A DNA stretch of 64,000 nucleotides from Pantoea eucrina (GCF_001691555.1 NZ_MAYN01000001.1:248001-312000); one strand, 5' to 3'; numbered from the stretch's first letter, positions 28,467-37,978 are shown. A program made the numbers and translations. The notes: a model not told the origin generated them from the letters alone.

Positions 28467-28730
28467 ATGATTAAAGCTATTGCGTCGGCTGGCTTGCGCT
28501 TACGACTGCCCCATCGCGTGACTCCCTATATATTTTCTCTGTATATGGCGACGATTATGGCATTCCTCATGAGCCTCGTTATTACGCTGGCAGAGTCAGG
28601 TGCAGGCCCGCACTATATGACAAATGTGATGAATGCTTACCGGGTGGCAATGCCTGCTGCATTCATTTGTATTCTGCTTGTGCGTCCGGTGGTTATCCGG
28701 CTGGTGGCGTTAACCGTTCACGGCCATTAA
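28467..28730 (+). CDS. DUF2798 membrane protein
   Basis: An 87-residue protein with two membrane helices (about 21-43 and 60-80) and the SLYMATIMAFLMSLVITLAE pattern of DUF2798. CAGGAGAG lies before the ATG. It is divergent from the LysR gene, a pairing seen for this family. Function unknown. Confidence 0.8.
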   Translation: MIKAIASAGLRLRLPHRVTPYIFSLYMATIMAFLMSLVITLAESGAGPHYMTNVMNAYRVAMPAAFICILLVRPVVIRLVALTVHGH

Positions 28731-28745
28731 GATCCTGCACAGCCG

Positions 28746-28769
28746 GCCGCGTGCTTATCGCGGCTTTTT
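28746..28769 (+). terminator. Rho-independent terminator
   Basis: GCCGCG, a 7-base loop, CGCGGC and then five T. It ends the DUF2798 transcript and overlaps the 3' end of the convergent GGDEF gene. Confidence 0.85.
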
Positions 28770-29714
28770 CCGGCGCTTTTCGGCATACATGACGCTGTCG
28801 CTCTCGCTGATCATTTCCTCGAGCGAGGCATATCTGCCTGCCTCACTGCCGATCATGCCAAAGGAGTAATTGATGTTATAAGGTTTAGCCGCCTGCTGAT
28901 TCCACACCGCTAACGTGTCGCGCAGCCGGCACAGGTAAGCTTTGGCATCGCTTTGATGAGCCAGCAATACAGCGAACTCATCCCCGCCAAGACGACCAGC
29001 AATGTCATCCGGACCGAGCTGCTGATAGAGCAGTGCCGCGAAGGTTTTCAGGACCTTATCGCCTTCCGCATGCCCCCATATATCGTTGATAGGTTTGAAT
29101 TTGTCGAGGTCAAAATAGAGGATGGCAAAATCGTGATTCTGCTGCTGTAATAGCTGAAACCGCTTTTCGCCCATTGCATAAAATCCCCGACGGTTAGGAA
29201 TATCCGTCAGGCTGTCCACCATTGCAATGTGCGTGACCTGGAATTCATCTTCGACAATCGCCGCCACATCTTTCATCGCAGCAATGTCATCACCGGTAAA
29301 GCTGCGCGGCTCACTGTTAACCAGACACAACGTACCGGCAACGGCGCCGTCGGGCAGCCGCACCGGGTAGCCGGCATAAAAACGGATAAAGGGCGTGCCG
29401 GTAACCAGCGGGTTGTCACAAAACCGCGCATCTTCGCGCGCGTCTGTGATAATCAGCGGTTCATCCAGCATAATGGCATGCGCACATAATGAGATATCGC
29501 GCTTCATCTCACGGCCGTTGATCCCCTGACAGGCCAGCGTCCATTGACGATCGCGATCGATAAGATTGATCAGCGCGATCGGTACCTGAAACAGCCGGCG
29601 AGAAATGCGGGTCAGCCGTTCAAAGCGCTCATCGTCCTGCGTATCCAGCAGGCCAAGCTTGTGGAGCGACTTCAGCCGCGCGGCTTCATTTTCCGGCATT
29701 CCCGGCAGTTTCAT
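28755..29714 (-). CDS. GAF-GGDEF diguanylate cyclase
   Basis: A 319-residue protein with a GAF sensor at about 25-160 and a GGDEF domain at about 163-319. The active-site GGDEF is intact at 243-247, so it probably makes cyclic di-GMP. The position of the inhibitory RxxD site carries Gly instead of Arg, so product inhibition through the I-site is unlikely. No membrane segment or signal peptide: a cytoplasmic sensor. Monocistronic. Confidence 0.93.
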   Translation of the reverse strand: MKLPGMPENEAARLKSLHKLGLLDTQDDERFERLTRISRRLFQVPIALINLIDRDRQWTLACQGINGREMKRDISLCAHAIMLDEPLIITDAREDARFCDNPLVTGTPFIRFYAGYPVRLPDGAVAGTLCLVNSEPRSFTGDDIAAMKDVAAIVEDEFQVTHIAMVDSLTDIPNRRGFYAMGEKRFQLLQQQNHDFAILYFDLDKFKPINDIWGHAEGDKVLKTFAALLYQQLGPDDIAGRLGGDEFAVLLAHQSDAKAYLCRLRDTLAVWNQQAAKPYNINYSFGMIGSEAGRYASLEEMISESDSVMYAEKRRKKPR

Positions 29715-29926
29715 ATCAACCTCTTATCGTTTCGCGTTATCGTCCAGTACCCCCTGGTCTGCCGTGGATCCGACATTAACCGGTACGGCGTCTGCACTCA
29801 CCGTACCCGGGCACCCTCAGGGTTAAGCTTACAGCGGCTACCGCAACGGCATAGCCTGCTTACGCTTATCTGCAATCAGACACCCTATTCTGACAGAAGA
29901 GGGAAAGAGATGCCCGGCGATCAATT

Positions 29927-30688
29927 TTAGTTTTGTATTCTGCCGAGACGCATGGCGATCGGCCAGACTATTTTTCTGCGCCTGTCAGGGCTACCCCATA
30001 GTGAAGTCAGCTCATTTTCAAACTGCGTAATAAGGTGCGCCTCACCTTTTTGTCTGGCCTGCCGTACAGCAGACCAGGTGGATATGTATCCCAGCAACGC
30101 CTGCAATTTCCACTCTGCTTCGATACTGAAAGGTGCAGCATTCAGCTCTTCAAACGGAAAAGGCAGATCGCGGTAACCTGCATCAACCAGCTGCCGCTCA
30201 GGAGGCCAGAAGCGGCCAATCTCTTCATAGTAGAATTGCCTGAACCGCTCTCCGGCCTGGCCTTCTATGTTCAGCACGCCGTAACTTATCAGAGCAATGA
30301 CTGCCTGCGGCCTGGCCACACGGCGAACTTCACGATAAAAATCGTCTAACCGGAACCAGTGGGCGGCCTGCGCAACCGTAATCAGACTATAACCGCTGAA
30401 GTCTGCCGGCAGGCTTTCAGCGGCAGAGTGAAGGTAAGTAATGCCGGGTGTGTGAGAAGCGTTGCACAACTGATCTTCGCTGGGATCAACGCCGGTCACC
30501 GAGCTGAAATATGCAGAAAGAAGCTGAGTTAGCTGCCCGGTACCGCAACCTACGTCCAGTGCTTTCTGGTTATCCGGCGCCAGTTCTGCAAGATAGCCTG
30601 CTAACTCAGGGGGATATTCCGGGCGATATTGTGCATAATTCCGCCCACCTTCTGAAAACCAGTTTGTACCGGCAGTGTCATCGCGCAT
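29927..30688 (-). CDS. SAM-dependent methyltransferase (class I)
   Basis: A 253-residue methyltransferase with motif I ALDVGCGTGQLTQLLSA and motif II-type VTGVDPSEDQL. The start at 30688 has AGGAAAAAGGCG upstream and lies 11 bases inside the end of the MarR gene, so the two are co-translated. The substrate is unknown. The partner regulator and its operator suggest induction by a small aromatic or toxic compound. Confidence 0.88.
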   Translation of the reverse strand: MRDDTAGTNWFSEGGRNYAQYRPEYPPELAGYLAELAPDNQKALDVGCGTGQLTQLLSAYFSSVTGVDPSEDQLCNASHTPGITYLHSAAESLPADFSGYSLITVAQAAHWFRLDDFYREVRRVARPQAVIALISYGVLNIEGQAGERFRQFYYEEIGRFWPPERQLVDAGYRDLPFPFEELNAAPFSIEAEWKLQALLGYISTWSAVRQARQKGEAHLITQFENELTSLWGSPDRRRKIVWPIAMRLGRIQN

Positions 30689-31169
30689 CGCCTTTTTCCT
30701 CACATTGTTGTAACTCAGCCGTCGCTTCGCGTATCCGTGCTTCAGCGCTACGGTCGCTAAGCGCACTTATCGTTTTTTTAAGCGTCTCCATGAGCGGTGT
30801 TCCTGTTTCCGCTTCAAGTTTTGAGACTGCTAAAAAAATAGCCTGCCAGTGACATTCAAGCCTGCTCAGTACGGTATGCCCGTGTGCCGTCAGCTGCAGC
30901 GCATTTTTTCTGCCGTCAGTCAGGGGCTTCCGTTCAATAATGCCATCCTGCTCCATCAGGGCCACTGTCTGGCTGACTGCGCCCTGGGTCAGAAACGTGA
31001 TGGACTTTATATCGCTGACCGTCGTTGCCCCTGCAGCAATAGCCCGTATAACGGGTGTGTAGCGGGAGCGATAGTTAACGGGCAGCGCCGGATACGTTTT
31101 TTCAGAGCCGTTATCAATAAGCTCAGAGAGATGCCTCAGCATTTCGCCCAGACCATGGATATAAACCAC
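30678..31169 (-). CDS. MarR-family transcriptional regulator
   Basis: A 163-residue winged-helix regulator; the core is IKSITFLTQGAVSQTVALME followed by DGIIERKPLTDGRKN with the basic wing. The GTG at 31169 is preferred because the strong site AGGAGG lies five bases before it; a GTG two codons earlier overlaps that site. First gene of a two-gene unit with the methyltransferase, next to the palindrome at 31182-31205. Confidence 0.87.
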   Translation of the reverse strand: MVYIHGLGEMLRHLSELIDNGSEKTYPALPVNYRSRYTPVIRAIAAGATTVSDIKSITFLTQGAVSQTVALMEQDGIIERKPLTDGRKNALQLTAHGHTVLSRLECHWQAIFLAVSKLEAETGTPLMETLKKTISALSDRSAEARIREATAELQQCEEKGDAR

Positions 31170-31181
31170 ATTCACCTCCTG

Positions 31182-31205
31182 AAATGCATTAGCACTAATG
31201 CATTT
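31182..31205. promoter_or_regulatory. Perfect palindrome, likely MarR operator
   Basis: AAATGCATTAG and its exact complement are separated by CA, and the repeat ends 12 bases before the regulator's start codon. Placement and 24-base size suit autorepression of the MarR/methyltransferase unit. Confidence 0.85.
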
Positions 31206-31358
31206 TTATCGCATCTGCCGGCCCCGCTCAATCCGGCACAAAGCATGGAGATAGCGGAATCGTGAATACTTGCTGACTTGTGGTGCAGTGTTGAAAGCGT
31301 TTACGCTTGCTCCTGCAGTACAGCAAACAATGTAGCGTTTAAGGTAACGTCGTTTCGC

Positions 31359-32045
31359 TTAAACGGGTTTTAAGGGATAGCACTCTGTCCAGTTGTAGTT
31401 GGTTTTTACCAGCGTCAGTTCCCCGGCCACATTCCCGAACGTGGCGGCCTGATGCCTAAAGAAAAACGCACGCACATAATCCGGTAAGAAAGCCGCTCCA
31501 TAGCGCAGAAGCGTGCTGTGCCAGAAGGGAGCCGGCAGCGCTCTGCCCGCATGCCGCATCAGTAGTTCATTTTTCCACTGAGAGCCCAGCACGTTTGCAC
31601 AGAACTGCTCGCGCAGCGCCAGCGCAGGAGGTGCCGGGATGCCCGCCAGCAAAAGCTGATCGGGTAACGCAACCAGCCGGAGATGGGTAATCACTATTTT
31701 TTCCGCTGCAAATTCGCGCCAGATAGCCATCAATTGATCCACTTTCGCGGGTAATGGCTCATCTGCGTGATAGAGCGGCAGAGTCAGAGGTAAAAACGTA
31801 AAATGCAAACCACAGGCGGGCAGCGTGTCGGCAAGCCTGTCACCTTTGGTCAGTTGAGATAGTTGTTCAATAAGCCGCGAAATACCTGAGGTCGCGGAGG
31901 GCCGTATGCCAGTTGCAAAAGCGAGTCTGGTCGGATCGTAGTAGTTTTCCTCTCTGATTTTTCCGATGCCTGCATTTTCCGCCCACTGTGCAGCAGTGTT
32001 ATCGTTTACCGCGTGATACCTGTTTTGCAGACTTAATCCGTTCAT
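31359..32045 (-). CDS. 2H-phosphoesterase-like protein
   Basis: A 228-residue protein with two His-x-Thr motifs, HFT at 81-83 and HST at 176-178. These are spaced as in the LigT/2H phosphoesterase superfamily, which cleaves or ligates 2',3'-cyclic or similar phosphodiesters. DUF1868-type members look alike. AAGGG precedes the ATG. It stands alone between the MarR and DeoR genes. The substrate is unknown. Confidence 0.72.
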   Translation of the reverse strand: MNGLSLQNRYHAVNDNTAAQWAENAGIGKIREENYYDPTRLAFATGIRPSATSGISRLIEQLSQLTKGDRLADTLPACGLHFTFLPLTLPLYHADEPLPAKVDQLMAIWREFAAEKIVITHLRLVALPDQLLLAGIPAPPALALREQFCANVLGSQWKNELLMRHAGRALPAPFWHSTLLRYGAAFLPDYVRAFFFRHQAATFGNVAGELTLVKTNYNWTECYPLKPV

Positions 32046-32198
32046 GGCAACCCTTCAGGCACTGGTGTAAACATCGGCTTCAAATCATCTCTTTATCAAA
32101 GATGCAAACTCCTATCCCGGACCTGATGAATGACTTACCTCGGGGACGAATAAATACCCTTTGTCTCTTTACTGACACGAAGCGTAACCCGATTAAAA

Positions 32199-32969
32199 TT
32201 ACACAGATAAAATCGTTATGTGTTCAGACAGCAGGTTTATAGAGGTCTCTTCAGCACGTTTTCCCTCAATAACCAGAATGTCTATCTCCTCACAGCGGGC
32301 AACTGAAAATCTTGCCACGCCAGGAATCTTTTCTGATGTCAGTCCAACAATAACCTGATCGCTCTGTGCTATGGCTGCTTTTTTAAATTCACAATCGTCG
32401 AAGTCAAAGCCAGTCAGCCCGGCCTCTGCGCTCATTGCACATCCGCCTATAAACGCCTGGTTGAACATGATATTTTTCAATTGCGTTATTGCCGTATTTC
32501 CTACACAACCGCCACTCTCTTGCTGAATACGACCGCCCAGCATAATTACCTCTGCATTGGGGTGCTTCAAAAGCGCTGCTGCGACATCAGGTGCATTAGT
32601 TACTACTGTTATGGCTAATTCAGCAGATAAAAACTTAGTTATGGCCAGATTAGTACTGCCTGCATCGATAAAAATACAGCTTTCATTCTTAATCAGGCTT
32701 GCACATTTCTGCGCGATGATGTCCTTTTCTGACAGGTGTTGCTCTTTTCGTAAAGACAGGTTTCCTGCATCGGGAAGCAGCAGCACTGCACCACCATAGA
32801 CTTTTCTGCAGATGCCTTCTCTGCTTAATTCATGAAGGTCTCTCCGGATGGTATGTTCTGACACACCGGTTTCCCGGGCAAGTTCAGTACAGACCACTCT
32901 TCCTTCATGGCGCAACTTTTGTCGGATAAAGTCTTGTCGCTGATCGGGTAAAGCTGCATAATCGAGCAC
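32199..32969 (-). CDS. DeoR-family transcriptional regulator
   Basis: A 256-residue repressor: the DeoR HTH is at residues about 8-60 (VVCTELARETGVSEHTIRRD), followed by the sugar-phosphate-binding fold (FIDAGSTNLAITKFLSAE, VTNAPDVAAALLKHP, GGRIQQESGGCVG). It is divergent from the MFS/VOC unit starting at 33100, so it probably controls that unit in response to a phosphorylated sugar. Confidence 0.9.
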   Translation of the reverse strand: MLDYAALPDQRQDFIRQKLRHEGRVVCTELARETGVSEHTIRRDLHELSREGICRKVYGGAVLLLPDAGNLSLRKEQHLSEKDIIAQKCASLIKNESCIFIDAGSTNLAITKFLSAELAITVVTNAPDVAAALLKHPNAEVIMLGGRIQQESGGCVGNTAITQLKNIMFNQAFIGGCAMSAEAGLTGFDFDDCEFKKAAIAQSDQVIVGLTSEKIPGVARFSVARCEEIDILVIEGKRAEETSINLLSEHITILSV

Positions 32970-33099
32970 TTAAAACCTCTTAAATTTAAAAAAGAGCTAC
33001 AACGAGCATAATCATGCAGGAGCAATACGTTGTCAATTTATCTCCTGTCGGTATTACGCTGCACACATACCACAATCAGCTGTTATCACGAGGAGCGTA

Positions 33100-34263
33100 A
33101 TGAACTTAAAGTCATACCGGATCTCTTCCAGCCGGGCAACCCGGTTAGCTTTTTTCATTGCCGGTTTTGTTACGGCGACCTGGGCTGTTCTTGTGCCATA
33201 TGCACGTACCAATACGGGTGTAAATGAAGCGACACTTGGTTCGCTGCTGCTATGCCTTGGTTTAGGCGCTTTAATTGCAATGCCGGTAACAGGCTCACTG
33301 ACCAGCCGCTTCGGCTGTCGCCGCGTTATTATGTCGGCTATTACATTAGTCGTTGTCAGCACACCTTTACTGGCTGTGATTAGTGACCCTTTACTTCTGG
33401 CATTAGCCCTGCTGGTTTTTGGGACAGGCATTGGAGTGACAGACTGTGCCATGAATATTCAGGCGATTCTTGTTGAAAAAGAAGCGTCTGCTCCGCTGAT
33501 GTCCGGTTTTCATGGCATGTATAGTTTTGGCGGTATTGCTGGTGCAGGTCTGATGACCCTGCTTTTGGCTGCAGGTCTTGATGTTGTTACATCCATCCTT
33601 TTCATTACGCTCACTGTTATCGCTTTAGCTTTACTGAGTTATCCGGGGTTACTGACTTATGCCAATCCTAAAGAGGGGCCGGCCTTTGCCTTACCCCGCG
33701 GTATTGTTCTGATGTTGGGAATTATCTGTTTATCGGTGTTCCTGACCGAAGGTACTGTTCTTGACTGGAGTGCAATTTATCTGACGCAGGTAAGAAATAT
33801 GCCTGAATCGTTAGGAGGACTTGGATATACCTGCTTTGCTGTTGCCATGACAGCAGCCAGGCTGACGGGAGATCGGGTTGTAAAATATTTCGGTCAATTA
33901 ATAGTCGTCGTGGGTGGCGCACTGGCTGCGGCTATTGGCCTGGCATTAATGACTTTCATACCATCCTGGCATCTGTCGCTGTTTGGCTACATTTTGATCG
34001 GGTGCGGGTGCGCAAATATTGTACCGGTGATGTTTTCGGCTGTGGGTCAGCAGAACGTGATGCCTCAATCCGTAGCTGTTCCGGCAATGACAACTATGGG
34101 TTATCTGGGCGTATTAAGTGGCCCCGCTATTATCGGGTTTGTCGCTCATTTTAGTTCTCTTGCACTGGCTTTCTCGTTAATTACAGCCTTAATGCTCTTT
34201 GTCGGCGCAATATCATTCACACTTAATCTTAGCGGGAAATACTCTCCAGGAGCGAACAAATGA
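33100..34263 (+). CDS. MFS transporter, FucP/YbjJ-like
   Basis: A 387-residue facilitator with 12 predicted helices. Visible features are an Arg-rich loop motif (GSLTSRFGCRRVIM) and GFHGMYSFGGIAGAG, typical of the YbjJ/fucose-permease-like branch. GAGGAGCGTA precedes the ATG. It overlaps the VOC gene (ATGA) and is divergent from the DeoR regulator. The transported solute is unknown. The DNA here is more AT-rich than that of the crt region. Confidence 0.86.
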   Translation: MNLKSYRISSSRATRLAFFIAGFVTATWAVLVPYARTNTGVNEATLGSLLLCLGLGALIAMPVTGSLTSRFGCRRVIMSAITLVVVSTPLLAVISDPLLLALALLVFGTGIGVTDCAMNIQAILVEKEASAPLMSGFHGMYSFGGIAGAGLMTLLLAAGLDVVTSILFITLTVIALALLSYPGLLTYANPKEGPAFALPRGIVLMLGIICLSVFLTEGTVLDWSAIYLTQVRNMPESLGGLGYTCFAVAMTAARLTGDRVVKYFGQLIVVVGGALAAAIGLALMTFIPSWHLSLFGYILIGCGCANIVPVMFSAVGQQNVMPQSVAVPAMTTMGYLGVLSGPAIIGFVAHFSSLALAFSLITALMLFVGAISFTLNLSGKYSPGANK

Positions 34264-34643
34264 AAATTTCACATGTAGCTTTATGGACAGCCCATATTGA
34301 AGCGCAAAAAATTTTCTGGCGCGATTATTTTGCCGGAACGCCTAATGAATTATATATCAGTAAAAACAGGCCTGGTTTTGTATCTTATTTTATCAGCTTA
34401 TACGAAGGGCCTGCTATTGAGTTAATGAGTCTGGATGGCCTGGCAAAAGGGCGGCACGGCGCAGAGCTTACCGGATGGGCTCATATTGCTATCAATGTTG
34501 GCTCCCGTCATCGGGTTGATGAAATGGTGATCAAAGCATCAGGTGATGGAATTTTAGTCAGTCCGGCTCGCCTCACAGGCGATGGTTATTACGAGGCTGT
34601 CATTAAGGACCCTGACGGCAACCTTATCGAGATCACGGGTTGA
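34260..34643 (+). CDS. VOC/glyoxalase-like protein
   Basis: A 127-residue vicinal-oxygen-chelate fold protein. Metal-ligand positions are suggested by HVALW near the start, EGPAIELMS in the middle, GWAHIAINVGS, and DPDGNLIEI at the end. ATGA overlap with the MFS gene makes it a co-translated partner. Members act as glyoxalases, dioxygenases or epimerases; the actual reaction is not evident. Confidence 0.83.
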   Translation: MKISHVALWTAHIEAQKIFWRDYFAGTPNELYISKNRPGFVSYFISLYEGPAIELMSLDGLAKGRHGAELTGWAHIAINVGSRHRVDEMVIKASGDGILVSPARLTGDGYYEAVIKDPDGNLIEITG

Positions 34644-34778
34644 ATCAATTAGCCGGCTTTTTGTGTGTGATAAACGCTCTCTTTACCCCTGCAGTGTTGT
34701 AACAGCAATTAGCAAAAAAGAGCATTCAGTTTTCGCCTGTGAAACAGGGTAGTCCTGCAAACAGAGACATTGGTTTTT

Positions 34779-35414
34779 TTAAAGAAATGTCCTGAAATCC
34801 TCAGCGCTGATATACGGCAGCATTGACGCTTTCAGTTGCGGGGATGCTGCAAGATACCTGGAAATCAGCCTGAAACCTGCGGTATAGCCCAGCCACTTTG
34901 GCAACCCGCTGGTTCCGTAAAACCAGGCATTATGATCGTAATCAGTGCGATGCCAGCTATCGTGCAGTTGCAGAGCATAAGAACGGACAATATCTGATTC
35001 GAGGCGTTCCCAGGGTTCAGGTTGGCCGCCCAAAAGTTCGAGAGAAAAATGCCCGGCAAGTCCCTCAGAAACGACAGCCTCCCCTAACGTTGAGCCGTAT
35101 CCGGGCCCTGCCCATCTTGCAGCATGGTGCAGTTCATGAGCAAACATTCGCTCAAGCGACTGCGCGTCATTTTGACAGAATGCCGGACTCTCAGGATCGA
35201 CCGTTAAATAGACAACGCCCGGTTCAGGACAAAAACCCGTGTGCCCTTTTTCAGGGATAACAAACTTTCCGGCTTTAACCACCACATCCAGCGGAGGAAC
35301 CGGCATCAGCTCCCGGGCTTTTTCATAAGTATCGATCAGAGTGGCCTGAAGCCATTCACGGTGAGCGGTAAGTTTTTGCTGAGCATTCAGAATATGGAGA
35401 GTTATGTCAGGCAT
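34779..35414 (-). CDS. DUF2268-type predicted zinc protease
   Basis: A 211-residue protein with a gluzincin-type HELHH at residues 93-97 in FAHELHHAARWAG and a downstream Glu in GEAVVSEGLAGHFSLE. This is the arrangement of DUF2268 putative zinc proteases. The start is uncertain; the ATG at 35414 matches the family, though its ribosome site is weak and an upstream in-frame start at 35459 is possible. No signal peptide. Monocistronic. Confidence 0.75.
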   Translation of the reverse strand: MPDITLHILNAQQKLTAHREWLQATLIDTYEKARELMPVPPLDVVVKAGKFVIPEKGHTGFCPEPGVVYLTVDPESPAFCQNDAQSLERMFAHELHHAARWAGPGYGSTLGEAVVSEGLAGHFSLELLGGQPEPWERLESDIVRSYALQLHDSWHRTDYDHNAWFYGTSGLPKWLGYTAGFRLISRYLAASPQLKASMLPYISAEDFRTFL

Positions 35415-35546
35415 ATCAGCATTATCCAAAAGCAATCGTTGATCTCCGCATAGTAGCAAACCTATCGCGAGTGTGATGGTGCACGGTTACAGATCACTCT
35501 GCTTATGATGTAAAGCTGCCTCTTACACGTTGACGGTTGATCAGAG

Positions 35547-35762
35547 AGTGGCAGAGGGTTTCGTGTAAAACTGGTTATCGCCGGGATGAAAACAGAGTTT
35601 TGTGTAGGCTCGACCTGTCGTGCAGCATCAGAACGGGGACTCAGAACAGTGCTGATTGCGGATGCGCACACCCCAATGGATAACAGCGGCTTGTCAGCCA
35701 AAGACATTATCGGCCATCACAATGTTACGCTGGCTGGCCCGTTTGTAACGCTATCCGCAGCC
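35547..35762 (+). pseudogene. Remnant of an isochorismatase-like cysteine hydrolase
   Basis: The translation reads GRGFRVKLVIAGMKTEFCV and then THE C-terminal half of the hydrolase (ADAHTPMDN, HHNVTLAGPFVTL). It matches the intact paralogue at 58633-59178 from about its residue 103 on. The N-terminal half, with the catalytic Asp and Lys, is missing (a stop lies at 35538). The last eight residues are replaced by a read-through into a GC hairpin (35759-35777) like the one that follows the intact gene. The nucleophile Cys remains but no functional enzyme can result. Confidence 0.85.
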
Positions 35763-35941
35763 GCCCGCAGGGCGGCTGAACGCAGGACTCTTCACTTATA
35801 CAGCAGCCTGATTTACCGGCTAACGTCCGCTATGAGCGAGTAACGGATCTTAAAACGGCTGTTAAGAATTTAAGGCAGGCAAGCAGTGTGCAAGCCAGCC
35901 CACTGTTCGCCGTCAAAATCTGATAAAGGCTTAATACACCT

Positions 35942-36766
35942 CTAACCTAAGTAAAACTTCATATTTTCAATTATCTGTTTTGCCAGAACAGCATGGTCCA
36001 TTTCCCAGCGTGCCGGGCTGAAGAGTTCTGCTGACCACACGCCGTCAAAACCGGTGGCTTTGACCGCATTACTCCATGCATGAATATCAATATCCCCTTC
36101 GCCCGGCATATAAGCGCGCAACACTGTTTCATTCCACTCTTCACCCGGGTACGGCTTACGACCATCACAAAAGTGAACGCCGTAGATAAGGGCAGGATCA
36201 AGCTGTTTAATATCTTCCGGCGTAGTATGCCCGGTCGCAAAGAGATGCCAGAAATCGATGACTAAACCGATGTTAGGGGCGTTTATACGCTGAATCACCT
36301 CCAGCGCCTGACTGAGCGTGTTAAATCGGGTATGTGCGATAACCTCAATTTGATAGCGCACACCATATTGCTGACCAATACTGGCAATCTCAGAAATATT
36401 GTCGGTAATAATGTCGAGAATCTGCCCCTCGGGCAGATGATCAATGCCATGCTGCGCCAGTATCTGAATCGTCGGGCAGGCCAAATCAGCCGCAATCTGC
36501 GTCAGTCGCCTGGCTTCAGCCAGCATTTTCTGCTTTTCTGCCCCCTGATGGCGTTCAATATTTATCAGTGCATTAAGGCACAGAGTCTGCAATCCATGCC
36601 CCTGCACCAACTTGTTAAGTTCAGCAGTAGTGCCGCCGTGATCAAGATAACGCAGCAATTTGTCATGTAAAAATTCCAGACCATCATAGCCCGCTTCTGC
36701 AGCTATACGCGCTTCAGTAACGACATTGCAGTAATGTGTTGAAATGCCGTGCAGGGCCTTAAGCAT
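35942..36766 (-). CDS. Sugar phosphate isomerase/epimerase (TIM barrel)
   Basis: A 274-residue xylose-isomerase-like barrel (AP endonuclease 2 superfamily). It has GYDGLEFLHDK near the start, EVIAHTRFNT and LVIDFWHLFATG with metal-binding acid and His positions, and a closing region GFDGVWSAELFS. It lies downstream of an AraC-type regulator on the same strand and near the 38.5-42.4 kb operon, with which it shares a sugar or inositol theme. The substrate is unknown. Confidence 0.84.
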   Translation of the reverse strand: MLKALHGISTHYCNVVTEARIAAEAGYDGLEFLHDKLLRYLDHGGTTAELNKLVQGHGLQTLCLNALINIERHQGAEKQKMLAEARRLTQIAADLACPTIQILAQHGIDHLPEGQILDIITDNISEIASIGQQYGVRYQIEVIAHTRFNTLSQALEVIQRINAPNIGLVIDFWHLFATGHTTPEDIKQLDPALIYGVHFCDGRKPYPGEEWNETVLRAYMPGEGDIDIHAWSNAVKATGFDGVWSAELFSPARWEMDHAVLAKQIIENMKFYLG

Positions 36767-36941
36767 AAGGATCCTCCGGATCAGAATGTTATATAGTGAT
36801 AAAGGTCAGGAAACATAAAAATCACATACTGTTACGCAATACACCGAGCGCATGGCTCTTTGCGTGAAAAAAAATAAAACCGGATGGCAATTCACAATGG
36901 AGTAGTGGCACGGCAATGATGCCGCACAGCATCCATGTGAC

Positions 36942-37811
36942 TTAACTTTTTATCTGCCCGGTTATCCAGAATTTCTTATAACGAGCCGGCGGGATGCCGA
37001 CAAGATTATGAAAGATTCGATGGAAATTGTTTACATTATCGTAGCCCACCGCACTTGCTACATCTATCACACCCAAATCGGTACTTAATAATAGGTTCTG
37101 GGCCTCACCAATACGGCGACGGGTCTGGTATTGTTTTGGAGAGTAACCTGAATAGGCTTTAAACACATGCGCCAGATAAAACTGATTCATATTCATTGCC
37201 GCAGTAATTGAATTCAGGGAGATATCTTCTTTATAATGGTTATCGATATAATCCTTCACACGCTGCCCTAATAATACGCTGGCTGTTTCTTGTTGCGGCT
37301 TACTTTCTATCCAGATATTTCTGCATATTAATAATAAAACGTTGAGTAAGCTATCGCCAATTTCTGTGCTGTACAGCCGTTTACTACTGACGTGCGACCA
37401 CATTTGTTCAAACAGCTGGCAAATTTCATAGTAATAATTTCCGCTCGGCATGACCGCGGTTTGTGCACGTGGCGTAAGGACGTTGAGTGGCAAACCATCG
37501 ACTTTTAGCTGTTCAACGCCACAGCTAAATATCAGTAAGTCATCTGTTGCTTCCGGACATTCATCATGAAGCACGCTGGCATTGAACAGCAATATATCGC
37601 CGGGTTTAACAACATAGTTACGGCCGTCAATATTATAAATACCTTTTCCTGCGCGGATAAACATTAACTCAAAGCGTTCATCATGCTTATGCATTACGCG
37701 AGGGATCGCTTCCTCTTTGCCTTCGGCCTTGCAAATGAAGCTCAAACGCGGTCGCAAGCCACTATCGAAGCCGCGTACGGAAGAATGCTCGTTAAGGCTG
37801 AAAGTGATCAT
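36942..37811 (-). CDS. AraC-family regulator with cupin sensor
   Basis: A 289-residue regulator. The N-terminal cupin sensor is at about 35-110 (HKHDERFELMFIRAGKG and GDILLFNASVLHDECPE). Two HTH motifs occupy the C-terminal 100 residues (ISLNSITAAMNMNQFYLAHVF and VIDVASAVGYDNVNNFHRIF). It is divergent from the sugar porter at 38478 across 666 bases and probably activates that operon on binding its sugar. Confidence 0.9.
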   Translation of the reverse strand: MITFSLNEHSSVRGFDSGLRPRLSFICKAEGKEEAIPRVMHKHDERFELMFIRAGKGIYNIDGRNYVVKPGDILLFNASVLHDECPEATDDLLIFSCGVEQLKVDGLPLNVLTPRAQTAVMPSGNYYYEICQLFEQMWSHVSSKRLYSTEIGDSLLNVLLLICRNIWIESKPQQETASVLLGQRVKDYIDNHYKEDISLNSITAAMNMNQFYLAHVFKAYSGYSPKQYQTRRRIGEAQNLLLSTDLGVIDVASAVGYDNVNNFHRIFHNLVGIPPARYKKFWITGQIKS

Positions 37812-37978
37812 AGTGTCTCCCTGTCGTGATGCCGCTATTCTGACATGACTTTAGGCAGTGGCAATCATCAACTTTGCTTTTTCTTCATGTCCAACCCACT
37901 GATATGTAAAGCCTCAGGAAAATTTCTTTATCTTTAACTCTCTGTAATTGTCATAAACACCCGGGGTACGAAAACAAA

